From Eublepharis macularius (taxonomy: Eukaryota; Chordata; Lepidosauria; Squamata; Eublepharidae): a DNA stretch of 64,000 nt. The position numbers were made by a program, and so were the translations under genes. The DNA lies in the NCBI RefSeq assembly GCF_028583425.1, contig NC_072802.1:11913926-11977925 (forward strand). The letters are read 5' to 3'. Under the pieces are notes generated by a model. That model saw only the letters and a program-made list of their open reading frames with translations, had not been told where the DNA came from and searched no databases. Shown here piece by piece: positions 1-11,334 of this stretch; positions within the stretch are counted from its first letter, which is position 1; every line of letters begins with the position of its first letter.

Positions 1-1762
1 AAGGAACTTGGCGGGGCTTCAGGCAAATGGGAGCCACTGCTGGGTTGAGGTCGAAGGATACTGGAGGGCTGGTATACTTCCCCAAGGAACTGTTGAACAC
101 TGTGAAGAACTCCTTACAGACAGCTGTGACGTTGACATGGCTGATCTGTTGGACACCCATCACTAGGATGCCCAATGGTTGGAACCATTCCAGGCCAAGT
201 AGGCTCGGGTGGCAGCCCTGGACAACCAGCAATCGAAGTGGACCCTTAAAGTCTTTGTAGGCTACCTGGAACATGCCAATGCCCACGACTGGCTCTTGGC
301 GGCCCTGGAAGTCTTTGAGGAGCAAATTGAATGATTCAAGGCAGCTGGATGATTTGGGACAGATGCGCTGGAATGTGCTGGATGAGATGATGGACAGTGC
401 AGACCTGGAGCCGACCTCCATCTCACAGGGCACATCTTGTATCCTCACCGTCACCTTGATCTTGGGGCATGTCAGTGGTTGTAGCATTAAGACGGAAACG
501 CTGTTGGTTCCAGCCAGCATGTACGTATTTCTGGATGCTGGCAGTGACATGTGACTCGCCAATGGCGATGAGTCATGGAGCTGAGCGGAGAGGCAGGTGC
601 AGGCGATGTGTCCAGTTTTCCTGCAGTTCCTACATTGTATATTCCAGAACCTGCATGACCTTCTCTGGTGGGACCCCCCACAGCTGATGCAAAGGACCCC
701 CTGGAATGACTATGTCCCCTCTTGCTTCAGGCTGGTGACCTTTGTGCGCAAGACCTCCTCATCCATAGAGGCAAAGTCCTCCATGTGCCCCTGGTGGACG
801 GCTTCGGTCTTGCAGGAAGGAGGGGTGCTGTGCACCTGTCAGACCTCCTTTGTTGACTGCTCTGTGGCTTCTGTGGTGATGGCCTCCTTGTAGGCTGTCT
901 TGAAGTCCAGGTTCCTCTTTGCGAAAAGCCCTCTCTGGAGCTTCTCATCCCGGAGGCCATGCACCAAGCAATCGCAGAGGGCGTCCTCGAGGTTGAAAAA
1001 TTCACATAGGCGTGCAGCCTTTCTCAGTGCTGTGATGAAGGCAGCGATTGTCTCTCCTGGGGCCTGGTCTTGCTTATAGAAAGCATGGTGGCATCTGATT
1101 CTGGAAGGCTGTGGTGAGAAAAGCTCTCATAGCTTGGCCTTGATATCTGTGAATGGCACTGCCTCTAGTTCTTCTGGTTCCACGAGAGTGCAGGCAATCT
1201 CGAAGGTGGATCACCCACAGATGCTTAGGAACGTGGCCTTGGCATGCTCAGCGTTGGTGATGTCATTTGCCGTGAGGTAAAACTGGAATTGGCAGTTCTT
1301 GGCAGCAGCGTCAAACAGTTCGAAATGGCCCTCAGCGGCCATACTGACAGCTACCCCAAGTGCACGTGTACTGGTTGGCTGAGGCAACAATTCCTCCCCA
1401 GTAAATGATTCAGCTCTAGTCTCAAGACTGCCTACCTAAGCAGGATCCCATCCTCGTCACCAGTATTATATAGCGGGTATGACAGTTCAAGTGATTTCCA
1501 ATAACTCTTTTATTAACAGGAACATCACCACTCAAAGCACAAACATCAAACAGCACTTATAGAACACTCAACTCCCCACCAAAACACAGCCACAATTACA
1601 TTCAACCAATAGCAAACACCCGGTATCCAGAAACCCTATTTGCTAGTTCACTAGTCTGTAGGGGAATCCTGTTTGGCCGGCTCAATAACCCGGCCAATCG
1701 GAAAGCAGCTGTACAGAACCTTGCTTCTAAAGCCTTTTTCTTGAATCTCCCAGTACACTACA
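1..1762 (-). mobile_element. Ty3/Gypsy LTR retrotransposon fossil, 5' part (gag-protease side), runs off window start
   Basis: Read on the minus strand, 1-1440 has scattered similarity to a Gypsy gag region, with a CCHC-like zinc knuckle around 600-660 and protease-like sequence toward position 1. Positions 1444-1463 form a primer-binding-type sequence (minus strand TGGTGACGAGGATGGGATC) directly next to an LTR at about 1464-1762. The LTR resembles the solo LTR at 11412-11807, sharing the stretch around AATARCTCTTTWTTWRCAGG. The copy is broken, with several breaks, and its 3' half lies outside the window. Family assignment rests on the gag-like text, the primer site and the LTR, and is moderately secure. 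I cannot date it because the second LTR is not visible. Confidence 0.7.
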
Positions 1763-1998
1763 CCTTTTGTTTAGGAACTCCACTTAGGATAGGAAAGAAG
1801 ACAGATAGAATTGAATCTATTGAAGCCAGGATGCTGGTGGCCACTGGGAACAAGCCCTGTGTCCTCCATGGTGGCAAGATGAAGAGAGAGTGTGTGCATG
1901 TGAGGGAGATGAAGAAGAAGAAGGAAGGGTTCCCTAGCAATTTACACATCAAAGGGATTGCATTAGATAGAGCATTATTGTGTGTCTTCCTATCTGTC
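1763..1998. other. Unassigned spacer
   Basis: Short A/G-rich stretch between the Gypsy LTR and a CR1 3' end. I see no recognisable gene or repeat. The open frames here lack any recognisable domain. Confidence 0.4.
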
Positions 1999-2073
1999 AT
2001 AGAATCCTACAACTGGAAGGGTCTTTACAGATCATCTGGTCCAACCCCTGCCCAATGAGGAACAGCTTAAAGC

Positions 2074-2985
2074 GGACTTCCTGTTTGGGATCCATGGAGG
2101 TCTAACGCAGCTCCACTTGCGGAGCTGACCGGACTGCCGTTTTAACCGGCCGGCGGGGTGAAAATAGCCCGCGGCTGACTGCTCTCAGGCGGGGAGCAGG
2201 CAAAGAACGCTCAAGACCCTAGGGTGAGCTAGATCTCGGACGAGGGGGGGCTCTACACAACGAGTCTCCCCCCGATCCTTGAGGTCCCACCTTGCGACGG
2301 GTCGGCTATAATCTCTGCGGCAGTTTTGGGGCCAATTCGGCTGGCATAAGACCTACATACCCAAGCATCGATTGGGGGAAGAAGCTGAGAGGAGAACTTA
2401 AAATCGAAACAGCGATTACAACCCGAGAAAAGTGAAGAGAAGGTAAAGATCATTATCTTCTGAGACGGGACAGATTGATAAAAACAGAGAGGAAAAAAAG
2501 TAGATTTTTAAACTGCAACAGACTAGTGAAAAGGAGGGGAAGACTCGGCAGGAATCGAATTTAAAAAGAGACTAAGTTTAAAGAAGTTATTAAAGAAATG
2601 GGACTATTGTTTTGAATACCTGTGGCTTTGGAGCTGTGAGAAAAAGACACCATCGTGAGATCTGCTGTGGGAAGACGGGAGACAGGAAGTGCGTAATAAC
2701 AATAGAGTGGCTGGAGAGAAGCGGCCCTTGCTGGAGGGCAGGAAGTAGGGAATCGCCATTTTTGAAAGGGGAAGGGTCGCGGCTTCAGCGGAAGAGGAAG
2801 TAGGCCATCTTGGATTACAAAATCATAGAGAAACCATAGAGAAAAGACGCCCGACATTTTAGACTCTTTAAAATTTAATTTCTATAAGAAGACCGGGACA
2901 TTTAAAATAGAAAAACGTTAAATTTTACGCCACGGAGTTAAGGAAGAGAGCGGATTCGTGGGAGCGAGCTAAAGCAAGCCCCACG
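2074..2985 (+). promoter_or_regulatory. L1 5' UTR / presumed internal promoter
   Basis: The 912 bp between the 5' TSD and the ORF1 start carry no long ORF of note. L1 5' UTRs are known to house an internal RNA polymerase II promoter, and by position this segment should do that. The first 250 bp are GC-richer than the rest. No specific factor site was assigned. Confidence 0.55.
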
Positions 2986-3780
2986 ATGTCAAAAAAAGAG
3001 TGGCAATCGGCAATAGAAAACCTGGATAAAAACCTGGACAAAAAACTTTTAGATATGATTAAAGAACTTAAGGACACGAAATTGGAGCTGATAAAAGAGG
3101 TTAAAGAGGTTACACAGACAGTAAAATCGGAGCTGTCAGAAGTGAAAAAAGGTATGGAAACAATACGAAGTGAATTACAAGGAATGCAGCAGAGAGTTAA
3201 AACAGTAGAAGACGCGATGGAGAATTTAGCAGACACGCAACAAACAGAGATGAGATTGGTGAAGGGGAGAATGTCAGTTGCAGAAACTAAACATATGGAG
3301 AAGCAGCTACGTTTTCGTGGCTTGCCAGAAGTGGAAGGAAAGTCAGCGCAAGAACAGATGACTGAGGTGTTGGCTGAGTACCTGGGGAAGGAGGAGGAGG
3401 AAGTTGTGGCTATCCTAGATGTGGCATACCGTGTGAATTCGAGAATAGCAACCCAGAGGAAACTACCAAGAGATGTGATTGTGCAGTTTACAACACGAAA
3501 TATGAAAGAGAGGATTGTGACAAAACAGTTTCAAGATCCATTGGAGATTGATGGCAAGACGATTATTATAATGAAGGAACTGCCCAGATCAGTGTTACTG
3601 GACCGGAAAAAATATAAAGTGCTAATTCAGATTTTGAAGGACATGAAAATCAGGTACAGATGGGAGTTACCGGAAGGAGTGTCCTTTGAGTTTGGAGGGG
3701 CCAAAAAACGCATCAGATCTGAGCGAGAGATGGAGCGATTTATTAAGGACAATGAAAAAGACTTACCAACAAGATTATGA
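2986..3780 (+). CDS. L1 ORF1p, RNA-binding chaperone
   Basis: A 264-residue protein with the three-part layout of vertebrate L1 ORF1p. Residues about 1-100 are a charged heptad-rich coiled coil for trimerisation, full of Lys/Glu/Leu. Residues about 105-185 form an RRM-like domain (LRFRGLPE near its start, RDVIVQFTTRNMKERIV near its end). The rest is a basic C-terminal domain ending in a Lys/Arg/Glu-rich tail. The family binds L1 RNA as a ribonucleoprotein and has nucleic-acid chaperone activity needed for retrotransposition. The start is the first ATG after the 5' UTR. The stop overlaps the ORF2 start in an ATGA tetranucleotide (3777-3780), suggesting coupled reinitiation for ORF2. The frame is fully open. 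Confidence 0.93.
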   Translation: MSKKEWQSAIENLDKNLDKKLLDMIKELKDTKLELIKEVKEVTQTVKSELSEVKKGMETIRSELQGMQQRVKTVEDAMENLADTQQTEMRLVKGRMSVAETKHMEKQLRFRGLPEVEGKSAQEQMTEVLAEYLGKEEEEVVAILDVAYRVNSRIATQRKLPRDVIVQFTTRNMKERIVTKQFQDPLEIDGKTIIIMKELPRSVLLDRKKYKVLIQILKDMKIRYRWELPEGVSFEFGGAKKRIRSEREMERFIKDNEKDLPTRL

Positions 3781-6700
3781 GTATGGAGTGTAAAGTATTA
3801 TCTTGGAATGTAAATGGACTAAACTCACCGAATAAGAGGAAAAATACTTTTCACTGGCTACTAAAACAAAAATGTGACATTGTTTGTTTGCAAGAGACCC
3901 ATATCAGAAAGCAGGATGTAAAATATTTAAAATCTGGAAAATTGGGCAAAGAATATGTAGCGGCCTCCAACAAGAAAAAAAGAGGAGTGGTGTTGTACAT
4001 AAAAGAGGAGCTACAGCCAAAATTTGTTATGAGAGATGTGGAAGCTAGATTTGTAGCAGTGGAATGTATTTGGAATTTAAAGAGAGTGTTGGTAGTCGGA
4101 CTTTATGCACCTAACGGTGCAAAAGAAAGCTTCTTTGAGGATTTAAGGAAGCATTTAGACGATCTTGCATACGACCAGATAATTCTTGCTGGAGACTTCA
4201 ATGGAGTGACAGACTTGGAACTAGACAAAAAGACTACAACGGCACAAAAGAAAAGAGGACTATTACCAAAGCTTTTTTTTGAGTTGATTCAACAAGAGAC
4301 TCTTGAAGATGTATGGAGGAGAGAATATCCTAAAAGCAGACAGTTTACTTTTTATTCTGCAAGGCATTCTACATTATCAAGAATTGATATGATCTGGGCC
4401 TCAAAAGACTTAGCATTATGGACTAAGGAGGTAGAAATAATGCCTATGGTAGGCTCAGATCACAACCCAATTATGTGGAAATTTGGAAAAAAGAGAAAAA
4501 GGAAAGCATGGAGAATAAATGAGGACTTGTTACAGGAAAGAGAGAATATGGAAATACTGAGAAGAGAGACAAAGTTTTTTATACAATACAACGTGAATAA
4601 AGAAGTACCAACCAATAAAGTTTGGGATGCTTACAAGGCGGTTGTAAGGGGCATACTAATGGACTTAAATGGTAGAGCAAGAAAGAAGAAAGAGGAGAAA
4701 AGACAAGAGATTGAGGAGAAAATAAAAGCCAAAGAAATACAGCTAAAAAAGAGACCAGGGAAAAAGAAGGTATACCAGGAAATTAAAATACTTCAAGAAC
4801 AGCTAACAGCAATGAGCAATAAAGAATTGGAGTGGAATCTCAAAAGACTGAATCAAAAAGCGTTTGAGGGTGCTAATAAACCTGGGAAGTACCTGGCATG
4901 GCAATTGAAGAAGAAAAGGGAAAAGAAGATAATAAATAAAATTTGCGAAGATAACAAAACGTATTTGGAGCAGGCTACCATTAGTAGAGCCTTTTATAAA
5001 TTTTACGCTAAGCTGTATAATAAAAAAGAAGTAAACAAAGAATCAATAGCGTCATATTTGGAGAAAACCAAACTTCCAGAAATCTCGGAAGCTTGGAGAA
5101 ATAAGTTGAATAGTGAAGTAACTGACGAGGAAATAAGTAAGGCAATACAATCTGCAAATCTAGGAAAGGCGCCAGGGCCAGATGGACTTACGGCTAAATT
5201 CTATAAGACAATGGCTAATGAACTGGCACCATTCCTAAAAGAGGTGATGAATGGGGTTTTAAGGGATCAAAGGATTCCAGAAACTTGGAGTGAAGCGAAT
5301 ATATCATTGATCCCAAAAGAGGGCCAAGACCTGACTAATGTGAAAAATTATAGACCTATATCGCTTCTCAACAATGACTATAAAATTTTTGCGAAGATAT
5401 TGGCGGAGAGATTGAAGGGGTGGCTCTCGGAAGTCATAGAGGAGGAACAAGCAGGCTTTTTGCCAGACAGACAAATAAGAGACAACTTAAGGACAGTGAT
5501 CAATGCTATTGAATATTATGACAAGCGTTGTGACAAAGAGGTTGGTTTCTTCTTTGTTGACGCTGAAAAAGCGTTTGACAATTTAAACTGGGACTTTATG
5601 TTTGCCACTATGGAAAAGCTACAATTGGGAGAAAGATTCATCAGAGCAATTAAGGAAATTTATAGAGACCAGACTGCAGCAATTGTGGTGAATGATGAAT
5701 TGACCAAGAAATTGACGATAAGTAAAGGAACAAGACAAGGTTGCCCGTTATCTCCATTGTTGTTCATTTTAGTATTGGAGATTCTGATGATACAAATACG
5801 TCAAGATGATGAAATTCGTGGAATAAAAATAAAGGACTATTCATACAAGGTCAGAGCATTTGCGGATGACATAATGTTAATTGTAGAGGACCCATTGGAG
5901 AACATGCCAAGAGTGATAGATAAGATCAAGGAGTTTGGAGACTTGGCAGGTTTCTTCATTAACAAAAAGAAGTCAAAGATATTATGCAAAAATATGACTA
6001 AGCAGAAACAACAATTGTTAATGGAAACAACGGATTGTGAAGTAACAAGTAAAGTGAAATATTTGGGAGTCGAATTAACTGCAAAGAACATAGATCTATT
6101 CAAAAACAATTATGAAAAACTATGGACTCAGATAGAGAGAGACTTGATTAAATGGAATAGATTGAATTTGTCATGGTTGGGCAGGATTGCAGCAGTTAAG
6201 ATGAATGTGTTACCAAGAGTAATGTTTTTGCTACAGACAATACCAATCATCAGAGACTCCAAACAATTTGAAAAATGGCAGAGGAAAATATCAGATTTTG
6301 TTTGGGCAGGCAAGAAGCCTCGAGTGAAAGTGAAAGTTTTACAAGATGCAAAGGAAAGAGGCGGAATGCAACTGCCCAATCTGAGACTTTATCATGATGC
6401 AATCTGCCTAGTTTGGTTGAAAGAATGGATGACATTAAAGAACAAGAAACTATTAGCCCTAGAGGGATATAAAAAAATATTTGGATGGCACGCATATTTA
6501 TGGCATGACAAAGTAAGGGTCAACTCGATGTTCCTGCATCACTTTGTTCGGAGAAGTCTATACATAATCTGGAAGAAGTACAGAATTTATCTACAAGAAG
6601 GAACCCCTTTGTGGGTGGTTCCATATGAGGTGATAGACCCGAGAGCTGTTGATAATGAACAACAATGTTTAACGTATAAAGAAATAACTAAAACTGAAGC

Positions 6701-7538
6701 ATCCAAACTTAGAATAAAGACACAAGAGGAACTATCACCTAATTACGATTGGTTCCAGTATAGACAGATCAGAGACTTATATAATTCGGACTCTGTAAAG
6801 GGAGGTATACGAATAGAGAATTCGGAACTAGAGCAGACCCTTCTTAAAGAAGATAAGAAAAGAATATCCAAGGTATACCAAGTACTGTTGAAGTGGTATA
6901 CCGAGGATGAGATAGTTAAAACACAAATGGTGAAATGGGCTATAAACTTTAATAAAGAAATAACAATGGAGGCATGGGAATACTTGTGGAAAACTACAAT
7001 GAAGACAACGACATGTATTAATATCAAAGAGAACATTTATAAAATGATCTATCGTTGGTACATGACACCAAAGAAGATTGCGCTAGGGAATTTGAATACT
7101 TCTAATAAATGCTGGAAATGTAAGAAGCATGAGGGCTCCCTCTATCATATGTGGTGGTCGTGTGAGGTAGCCAGGCAGTACTGGGGGGAAATAATAAGAG
7201 AAATGAGTGAAATTTTACAATTTCAAATTAATAAGAACCCAGAACTCCTGCTACTGAACTTGGGAATGGAGGGAATTCCAGCCTAACACAGGACGTTGAT
7301 ATTTTATATGACAGCAGCAGCTAGACTTTTGTATGCGCAAAAATGGAAAGTACAAGAAGTGCCAACTATTGAAGATTGGATTTACAAATTGCTGTATATG
7401 GCTGAAATGGACAAGATGACAAGAAAATTGAGAGATCTGGACTCAGGGCAGTTCAACACAGACTGGGAGAAGCTGAAACAATACCTGGAGAAGAAATGGG
7501 AGGTGGGAGGAAAACTGTGGCAGTTTGAGAACTACTGA
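3777..7538 (+). pseudogene. L1 ORF2p, endonuclease-reverse transcriptase, one in-frame stop
   Basis: The frame starts in the ATGA overlap with ORF1 and runs 1,169 codons to a TAA at 7284-7286. The same frame then stays open to 7538, so the full product would be about 1,253 residues, the usual L1 size. N-terminal APE-type endonuclease: SWNVNGLN (catalytic Asn about residue 11), LQETH (Glu about 40), AGDFN (about 143-146) and SDHNP (about 227-231). Reverse transcriptase in the middle with the FADD catalytic box near residue 695. C-terminal Cys/His region CWKCKKHEGSLYHMWWSC near 1112-1130. The stop lies about 40 residues past that motif and removes only the last 84 or so residues. It nicks target DNA and reverse transcribes L1 RNA at the nick. 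Whether the truncated form works is unknown. Confidence 0.93.
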
Positions 7539-8233
7539 AGTACTGAAGTAGAGGGGGGAGACTTTACCGGGGGGAGAAGAGATAAATGTGAATTAATAAG
7601 CAGTCAGATTAATAGATTGACATATATATAGATATATATAGGTTAACAAACAGAACATAGAGAAAATAATTAATTATAAGGACTAAATATAAGGAGCGAT
7701 TAACTAACAATATTTTCTTTTTTTTCTGACAAGTTTTGTACCAAACTGAATGTCTGAAGATATAGATGGGTCAAATTGATTGACTACGTGAGGAGAGATA
7801 TATAGAACTATTATAAAAAGATAGAATGAGTAATATATATATAGAGAATAAGTCAAATTGTTTGATATAAACGAATGTATGATCTATATGGTTTATGATA
7901 TATAGAAATACCTGAAATTGAAAAATTGGGATAAATTGTTTATCTAAGATGGAAACAAAGGCTTACAGTTTGGGCATATAATGTTAAAAATAGTTAAGGA
8001 TGTACTGCTTAGAATAATGGAGAATATATATTTGTTTTAGATAGAGGAAGCTAATAAAAGTAAGGGAAAGGGGACAAAGGGTTGGAAAGCTGCTGGAAGT
8101 CAACAAAAAGGGGGGGGAAAGGGAGGGGGTTAGAGATGAAAAAATTGGGGAAAATTGAATGTAAATGTGGAAATAATGGATTCTAACCCAATACAAAATT
8201 TTCAAAAAAAAAAAAAAAGGAACAGCTTAAAGC

Positions 8234-8552
8234 ATCCTCAACAAGTATTCATCCAGACGCTCCTTGAAGACTGCCAATGAGGGGGAACCCACCACACCCC
8301 TAGGCAGCCAATCCCACTGCCATCTCTCTAACCCTATTGTAAGCCCCCTCTGTAGCCTGAGACCTGGAACAAGGGATGGCATATAAGTCCTTCACTTCTT
8401 ACACCCATCATGTCACTTCAGGTATTCACTGGAAATGAAATCATATACTAGTGTGATGCTGGCATGCACCCCCATTTCATCAACAAACCAAACTGCTGGA
8501 AGGTCTTTTGTTGCTGCAACCCTCTTATTTAGTGAGACTCATTATCTAGTGA
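8234..8552. other. CR1 remnant then unassigned sequence
   Basis: 8234-8360 is the right part of the split CR1. From 8361 to about 8552 I see only unassigned AT-rich sequence, ending in one copy of a 12-bp duplication (attatctagtga, 8541-8552) that flanks the short repeat to the right. Confidence 0.5.
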
Positions 8553-8690
8553 TAGATCCAGAGGAGTTACCCGTGTTAGTCTGTAGTAGCAAAATAGAAA
8601 AGAGTCCAGTAGCACCTTTAAGACTAACCAACTTTACTGTAGCATAAGCTTTCGAGAATCACAGTTCTCTTCTTCAGATGCATCTTTTCT
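8553..8690 (-). repeat. Short interspersed repeat with hammerhead-like module, 12-bp TSD
   Basis: A 138-bp insertion bracketed by attatctagtga at 8541-8552 and 8691-8702. It has no poly-A tail. On the minus strand it reads CTGAAGA, an extra A, a 5-bp stem hairpin (GAGAA/TTCTC), GAAA, then GC-TTAT-GC-TAC (module at 8648-8677). The same family recurs at 11813-12010 and 36520-36685. The 12-bp TSD and absence of an A-tail fit Penelope-type rather than L1 mobilisation. Family membership is inference. Confidence 0.6.
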
Positions 8691-8799
8691 ATTATCTAGT
8701 GAGATTCCCACTAAAGTGTTCCTTTTTTACCAGTTACATCCTGGGTAGACAAACACAGTAAGTCACTGCATTGGTCCATAGCAAAATCCAAAATCAAAG

Positions 8800-8880
8800 A
8801 CTATGTAAAACCTTTTATTAAGGCCAACCAAAGTATCACAAAATAGTGCAAGCTTTTGAGTTCTTCAGAACTCTTCTGTT
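8800..8880 (-). repeat. Short interspersed repeat fragment of a related family
   Basis: Minus strand contains a CTGAAGA box embedded in a GAGTT/AACTC hairpin followed by AAAAGCTTGCAC (8850-8868), similar in plan to the repeat at 8553-8690 but a different subfamily. Boundaries are not clear. Confidence 0.4.
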
Positions 8881-10026
8881 AGGATGAGTGTTTAAACAAC
8901 AACAAAAGGAGAGGGGAGATCTCTTAAATCGCAATCTGTTTTGTAGGCTTAATTAGTTTTCAAATGTCCTTCCCCAGGTATTGCGAAGTCATCTGATAAA
9001 ATAAAATTGTGCATAAATTATCTGAAAATGCACAACTCTTAAACTGCTTCGAAACAGCTAAGAGTTTAGTATTGCAGAAAGACTCCACAATCCCAAACGG
9101 GGTTTGCTTCTGAATTTCACATGCACCTTTCTCCTCAGGTTTTGGAGTTCCTAATAACCAGGACTTGTTTTCAGATTGTTTTAGCAAAGGAATTCTTGTG
9201 CATATTCCTCTCATTCTGACCTCATGGAATGTTTTTGGATGGGGGTTGAATAACTTGGATTGCCACCCAAATGTACTGCAACTTTACTTTGTGTGATTTT
9301 AAATCTGTTTTTATTGTAATTTATTTATTCATGTTATAATCTGCTCTGAGCCCATTTATGGGGAAAGTGGATAAAAAATCCAATAAACAAACAAGCAAGC
9401 AAGAAACAAACAAAAAAACCCCATACAAAAACAATCTCACTGTAATCACATATATGATTGGGAAAATATTGCTTTTTTTGCAGTGTTTATGCACACATTG
9501 AAACAGTAATAGGAAGGGATTCTTTCAACTGAACTGAAGGAACAGAAAGCTGCAACACATGCATGGCACGTGAGCAAATTTCAGAATCCATTTTAGAAAT
9601 TCCCCTAGTTGAGCCAGAATTAAGGATGCCTGGAATGCAGTACAAGCAAGTGAGGAACAAAATTGTGGAAATCTCTTCTAATCAGTACGGGTAGGGAGTT
9701 CAAAACAAATAAAGGAAAAGGTCAAGTTTTTAAAAAGGAGGCAGGAAAAAGCCCTATTCTTGCTTTGGAGAACTACCCAGCTAGCCTCACACAACCTCTT
9801 CCCTCCTGTCCATTTCTTCTTGGCTTAGAAAAGTAGTGGAAAGTTCTAGGTTTTCAAAATCTGTGTGAAGATACATTTAAACAGTAGATCTAACCAAGCA
9901 ACAGAGGGACAAATGAGGACATAGGCCTGAATGCAGATTCCTTGAGTTCTCAGTGGCTCGTAGCTTGTGGCAACTACAGCACGTATGAGGGTCTACCACA
10001 GCCCTTTGCAGATGTTCATTTCCGAT
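8881..10026. other. Unassigned stretch with a LINE tail
   Basis: No gene recognised. 9290-9400 resembles the 3' tail of an L2-type LINE on the + strand (TCTGCTCTGAGCCC-like text followed by AATAAACAAAC repeats). The remainder is AT-rich unique-looking sequence. Confidence 0.4.
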
Positions 10027-10042
10027 AGAAATTGATATATAT

Positions 10043-10584
10043 ATAGGGGTTAAATTGATTGATGATTCTTGATGATAGTATAATTGCATAATCAAAGTAA
10101 AATAATCATATAACTAAAGTAGGATGAAGCTGAGATATGTAGAAAAGTAATATATAGAGTGCAAGTTAAATTGGTTGACATATGAATTGTTCATAGAAAT
10201 ATCTGAAATTATGCAAAAGGGGACAAATTGTTTGTTTAATATGGTAGAAGGGACCAAAAGATAGAGTACAGAGTATCAAAATAGTTAAAGAATTATGATT
10301 AGAAGAAAGATATTGTTTAGTTATTATTCTTATTATTATGTTAATGTAAGTAAATAAGAGAATACAGCGGTAGAGAGATAAGCTTAGAAGAAATTGAATG
10401 TATACGTTAGTTAGACAGAATGAATTTAAAATGAGTAAGGGAAAAGGGACAAAGGGTTGGAAAACTGTTGGAAGTCAACAAAAAGGGGGGAAAGGGAGGG
10501 GGTTAGAATTAGGAAATAGGGGAATTGAATGTAATGTGGAATAATAATATGTCTAATCCAATAAAAATTTTATTAAAAAAAAAA
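10043..10584 (+). mobile_element. 5'-truncated L1 (3' UTR only) with 16-bp TSD
   Basis: The sequence is a diverged copy of the 3' UTR of the L1 at 7550-8218: the same order of blocks, including 'gggaaaagggacaaagggttgg' style text and the G-rich tract near 10485-10502, ending in an A-tract. It is flanked by agaaattgatatatat at 10027-10042 and 10585-10600, a 16-bp target-site duplication. It contains no coding sequence. Confidence 0.88.
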
Positions 10585-10720
10585 AGAAATTGATATATAT
10601 GGAAAGTTAGGAGGTTCTCGAGCTCTGTGCATTTAAGATCCCATTTGAACCAGGTTCTATGTGCACATATCCAGATGTCTGTAGGTTTCATGCACAAAAA
10701 TGAAAATTGCAAATGCAGTT

Positions 10721-10915
10721 CAAGATGTTATAACAAAGCACTATGGTTAAGTGGAATAGCACATCCTGGCATATGGATGTGTCTGAAGAAGTTGTCCGAA
10801 GAAGTGAGCTGCGACTCATGACGAAAGCTCCTACCCTACCACAAATTTTGTTAGTCTTATAGCAGCTACTGGATTCTTGCTCTTTTCTACTGCTACAGAC
10901 AGATTAACCATCTTG
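10721..10915 (+). repeat. Short interspersed repeat, CTGAAGA/GAAAGC subfamily
   Basis: Contains CTGAAGA (10783-10789), a second CCGAAGA (10796-10802), a hairpin (GTGAGC...GACTCA) and GAAAGCTCCTACC (10823-10835), followed by the tail GTTAGTCTTATAGC...CTACTGGATTC. The same subfamily is seen, interrupted by a MITE, at 55731-56235. About 55 bp at 10721-10780 also recur inverted at 12349-12410. Confidence 0.5.
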
Positions 10916-11334
10916 AAAAATATGCAACCTCTTCTTCAAAATTAATTATTGAGGACAGAAAATGAAAAATTGTATTAAAAAACAAAAAAAGATCTAGAAT
11001 AGCTAATCTTTTATCATTTTAGAAGTGGATATGGAGTAATATGCCCAGTTACTCATCATTAAATCAAAGGAGAATTTCATGAAGGATTCAATACTACTAA
11101 TAATTATGAGATAAACAATGCAAACCTAAGGACAAATTTCTGTAAGCCTCATTGAATAGACTTCAGTAGGATTCTGAACAGAAAAACAGAATTGTTCAGG
11201 AGAGCATTTTTATAACAGTAATAGTGTTGTAATAACAGAATGGTTCAGGAGGGTGCTTTAATAAAAGGAAGTATAGATTACTGCATAGAGATCTGTTTGC
11301 TGTATATATTGCCTTGCTCTCATGGAATTGTTTT
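10916..11334. other. AT-rich spacer, nothing recognised
   Basis: AT-rich sequence with poly-A-rich patches. No ORF with a recognisable domain and no repeat I can name. Confidence 0.4.

Larger units (their letters stand above)
2074..8218 (+). mobile_element. Near full-length L1 LINE (6.1 kb) with TSD
   Basis: A complete-looking L1: a 5' UTR of about 0.9 kb (2074-2985), ORF1 (2986-3780), ORF2 (3777-7538 with one internal stop), a 3' UTR of about 0.7 kb with a G-rich polypurine tract near 8106-8128, and a terminal A-tract (8204-8218). It is bracketed by a perfect 15-bp target-site duplication, ggaacagcttaaagc, at 2059-2073 and 8219-8233, as expected for endonuclease-primed reverse transcription. 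The perfect TSD and almost intact frames point to a recent insertion. The single stop near the end of ORF2 is the only coding defect I can see, so this copy is probably inactive or weakened. Confidence 0.95.
1999..8360 (-). mobile_element. CR1 LINE 3' end, split by an L1 insertion
   Basis: A 5'-truncated CR1 in minus orientation. 1999-2073 holds the CR1 3' terminus (reverse complement of the ATTCTATGA-type end plus the 'TTGGACYAGATGRTCTGTA' block), and the same element resumes at 8219-8360 with the region that encodes the last codons and their upstream sequence. The interruption is the L1 at 2074-8218. The 15-bp sequence ggaacagcttaaagc occurs on both sides (2059-2073 and 8219-8233) and is continuous CR1 sequence once the L1 is ignored, so the CR1 is the older element. 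Confidence 0.9.
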
